64,000 bases of DNA, from NCBI GenBank assembly GCA_000310025.1, contig FN648905.1:614317-678316 (forward strand), written 5' to 3'. The position numbers and the translations under genes are program-made. Positions 62,735-64,000 of this stretch are shown piece after piece; within the stretch, counting starts at the first letter, position 1; each line of letters begins with the position of its first letter. The notes below the pieces were generated by a model. That model was not told the origin of the DNA. It saw nothing but the letters and a program-made list of their open reading frames with translations, and made no database searches. The DNA is from Ectocarpus siliculosus (Eukaryota > Sar > Phaeophyceae > Ectocarpales > Ectocarpaceae).

Positions 62735-63390
62735 ATTCCTCTCAGAGACCTACACGGTCTCTAGGTTCAACTACGTTCCAACATGTAAGTTTCTATATAA
62801 TCGTTTTCTGTAGGAAGCTCCGAACCACGTACGTTTCTTTGCCTTACCCCCGAGGCGCGAGAACCATCCCAAGCCCTCTCGAGCCCTCAGCAAGTTTGAG
62901 CTTGGGTGATGCCTCCTGGGTGCAGGCTTTGCTGTGTCGGTGTTCGGAGTCTAGAACTCGAAACACGTAGGAACTGTATGGGGCCTCATACGCCCAACTT
63001 GTTCCGATCTCGATTTATTTGTTCCCAAAGGTTGCCCAGTCCAATCTCCGAAACGCTGGATATCCTTTCGAAGCCGGGGCGGTCGTGTGACTGCTTATTT
63101 ACGGGATCGGTGTGCCACCAGCCCCGCTAATTCGGTCTTGTTTCGACGGTTACATCTATCGTTTCTTTTGTTCTGAACACATCAACATCATCATCTTCTT
63201 CATCTGTCTCTGATGTCCGTGCAACGGTGGTTGACGTGGTCATCCTGTGACATCGAACGCTCCGTGTATGATAGAATCAACGCCCAACTGTCGCCCTTCG
63301 GGATTGATTGTGTGCAAATCTTCATGTCGTTCGTAGTATTTGAGTATGAGATCGAGTACACGATCACTGTCCGCTCTTGTTTGTCGTTTA
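62735..63390 (+). repeat. Compact single copy of the higher-order repeat unit
   Basis: In about 650 bp it carries, in array order, the head hairpin AGAGACCTACACGGTCTCT, GAAGCTCCGAACCACGTACG, CCCCGAGGCGCGAGA, GCAAGTTTGAGCTTG, GCTGTGTCGGTG, TTCCGATCTCGATTTATTTG, CTGAACACATCAACATC, GTCTCTGATGTCCGTGCA, CTGTGACATCGAACGCTC and ATTGATTGTGTGCAAATCTT. The internal module duplications of the 45.8-57.4 kb array are absent. Confidence 0.75.
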
Positions 63391-64000
63391 CAGGACGATA
63401 CGGTGGTTACTCACCGTCCCGCATCATGGCAACAACACCACCTTTAAAACAACGACGATGTCTTGAGAGGATTTGTATGCTTGGCTGAGGCCAGCTCCGT
63501 TGCCAATTCTATTTTACCTAGAGTAGTTGCCGATATGCAGGTAAAGCCGTCTGCTTTGGGCCATAGAAGTGCAGCTCATGAACGGTCTACCAATGACAGA
63601 ACCACCTCTGCACAGTAGTTCTATACAACAGGATGGTTCACTGGTCCTACTGCTTTGAGGCACTCGCCCTCCCCCATTAAATGTATTTGATTGTCCTGGA
63701 GGGGGTACCATTTTGCGTTGCCACGCCGACAAAAGCTTGTCAATTCGAAGTGCCCATGCCGACTCCTGAAAAACATTAACAGGACACAGTCGGCAGGTAA
63801 AGCGTCCATATACTACATGGGAATTCTTGGGACACCCGACGTCTTGAGATAAAGGTCCGTTGAACGGATGCTGGTGCGCTTTTCCCCTCGCGGCCCCCAT
63901 TCTCCATGCTGTCTGGAGATTGGTGTTTTTCACCGTGCGAAGTACCAAGTCGAAGTATATTCAGTACTCTGCAGCAGGTACATGGGCCTATAAATATGCG
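63391..64000. other. Window end, no recognised gene
   Basis: A minus-strand frame at 63514-63948 (144 codons) and an overlapping second minus frame (63621-63809, with SRHGHFELTSFCRRGNAKW) are open but unmatched. The alternation of plausible stretches between frames would fit a decayed transposon ORF. Confidence 0.3.

Overview
The window is eukaryotic nuclear DNA: two intron-rich genes embedded in dense, mostly non-autonomous repeats. GT-AG introns with short pyrimidine-rich acceptors (often ending ctgtag), near-even base composition, PIF/Harbinger- and LINE-type proteins and (GA)n/(CT)n tracts point to a stramenopile, most likely a brown alga. That assignment is an inference; no species marker was seen.

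Region 1 (1-10.3 kb). After a foldback element (0.17-0.65 kb), a 0.95-kb TIR transposon with a small zinc-finger ORF (2.0-2.96 kb) and a poly(C)-tailed retroposon (3.0-3.4 kb) comes a decayed PIF/Harbinger transposase (6.2-8.2 kb) split by a (GA)61 tract. The last four exons of a UCHL5/UCH37-like proteasomal deubiquitinase follow (8405-10328, +). Its catalytic exons were not found and may lie left of the window.

Region 2 (12.4-42.3 kb, +). One casein kinase 1 gene can be built from 13 phase-compatible exons (643 codons): a complete kinase domain plus a roughly 340-residue low-complexity tail. Intron 1 is about 20.3 kb and interrupts the glycine-rich loop. It holds two LINE 3' ends, a miniature LTR element (TRIM), four TIR elements, a foldback, a poly(C) retroposon and several tandem repeats.

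Region 3 (45.8-57.4 kb). A higher-order repeat array is built from recurring modules marked by the sequence TCGTCGGAACACATC. A young 1.5-kb foldback with about 550-bp arms is inserted in it. A compact single copy of the unit lies at 62.7-63.4 kb and module copies occur inside CK1 intron 1.

Region 4 (42.4-45.7 and 57.4-64 kb) has no recognisable gene, only weak ORFs and short tandem repeats.

The two host genes share a strand but show no functional link beyond general signalling and proteostasis. Most of the sequence is repeat biology.
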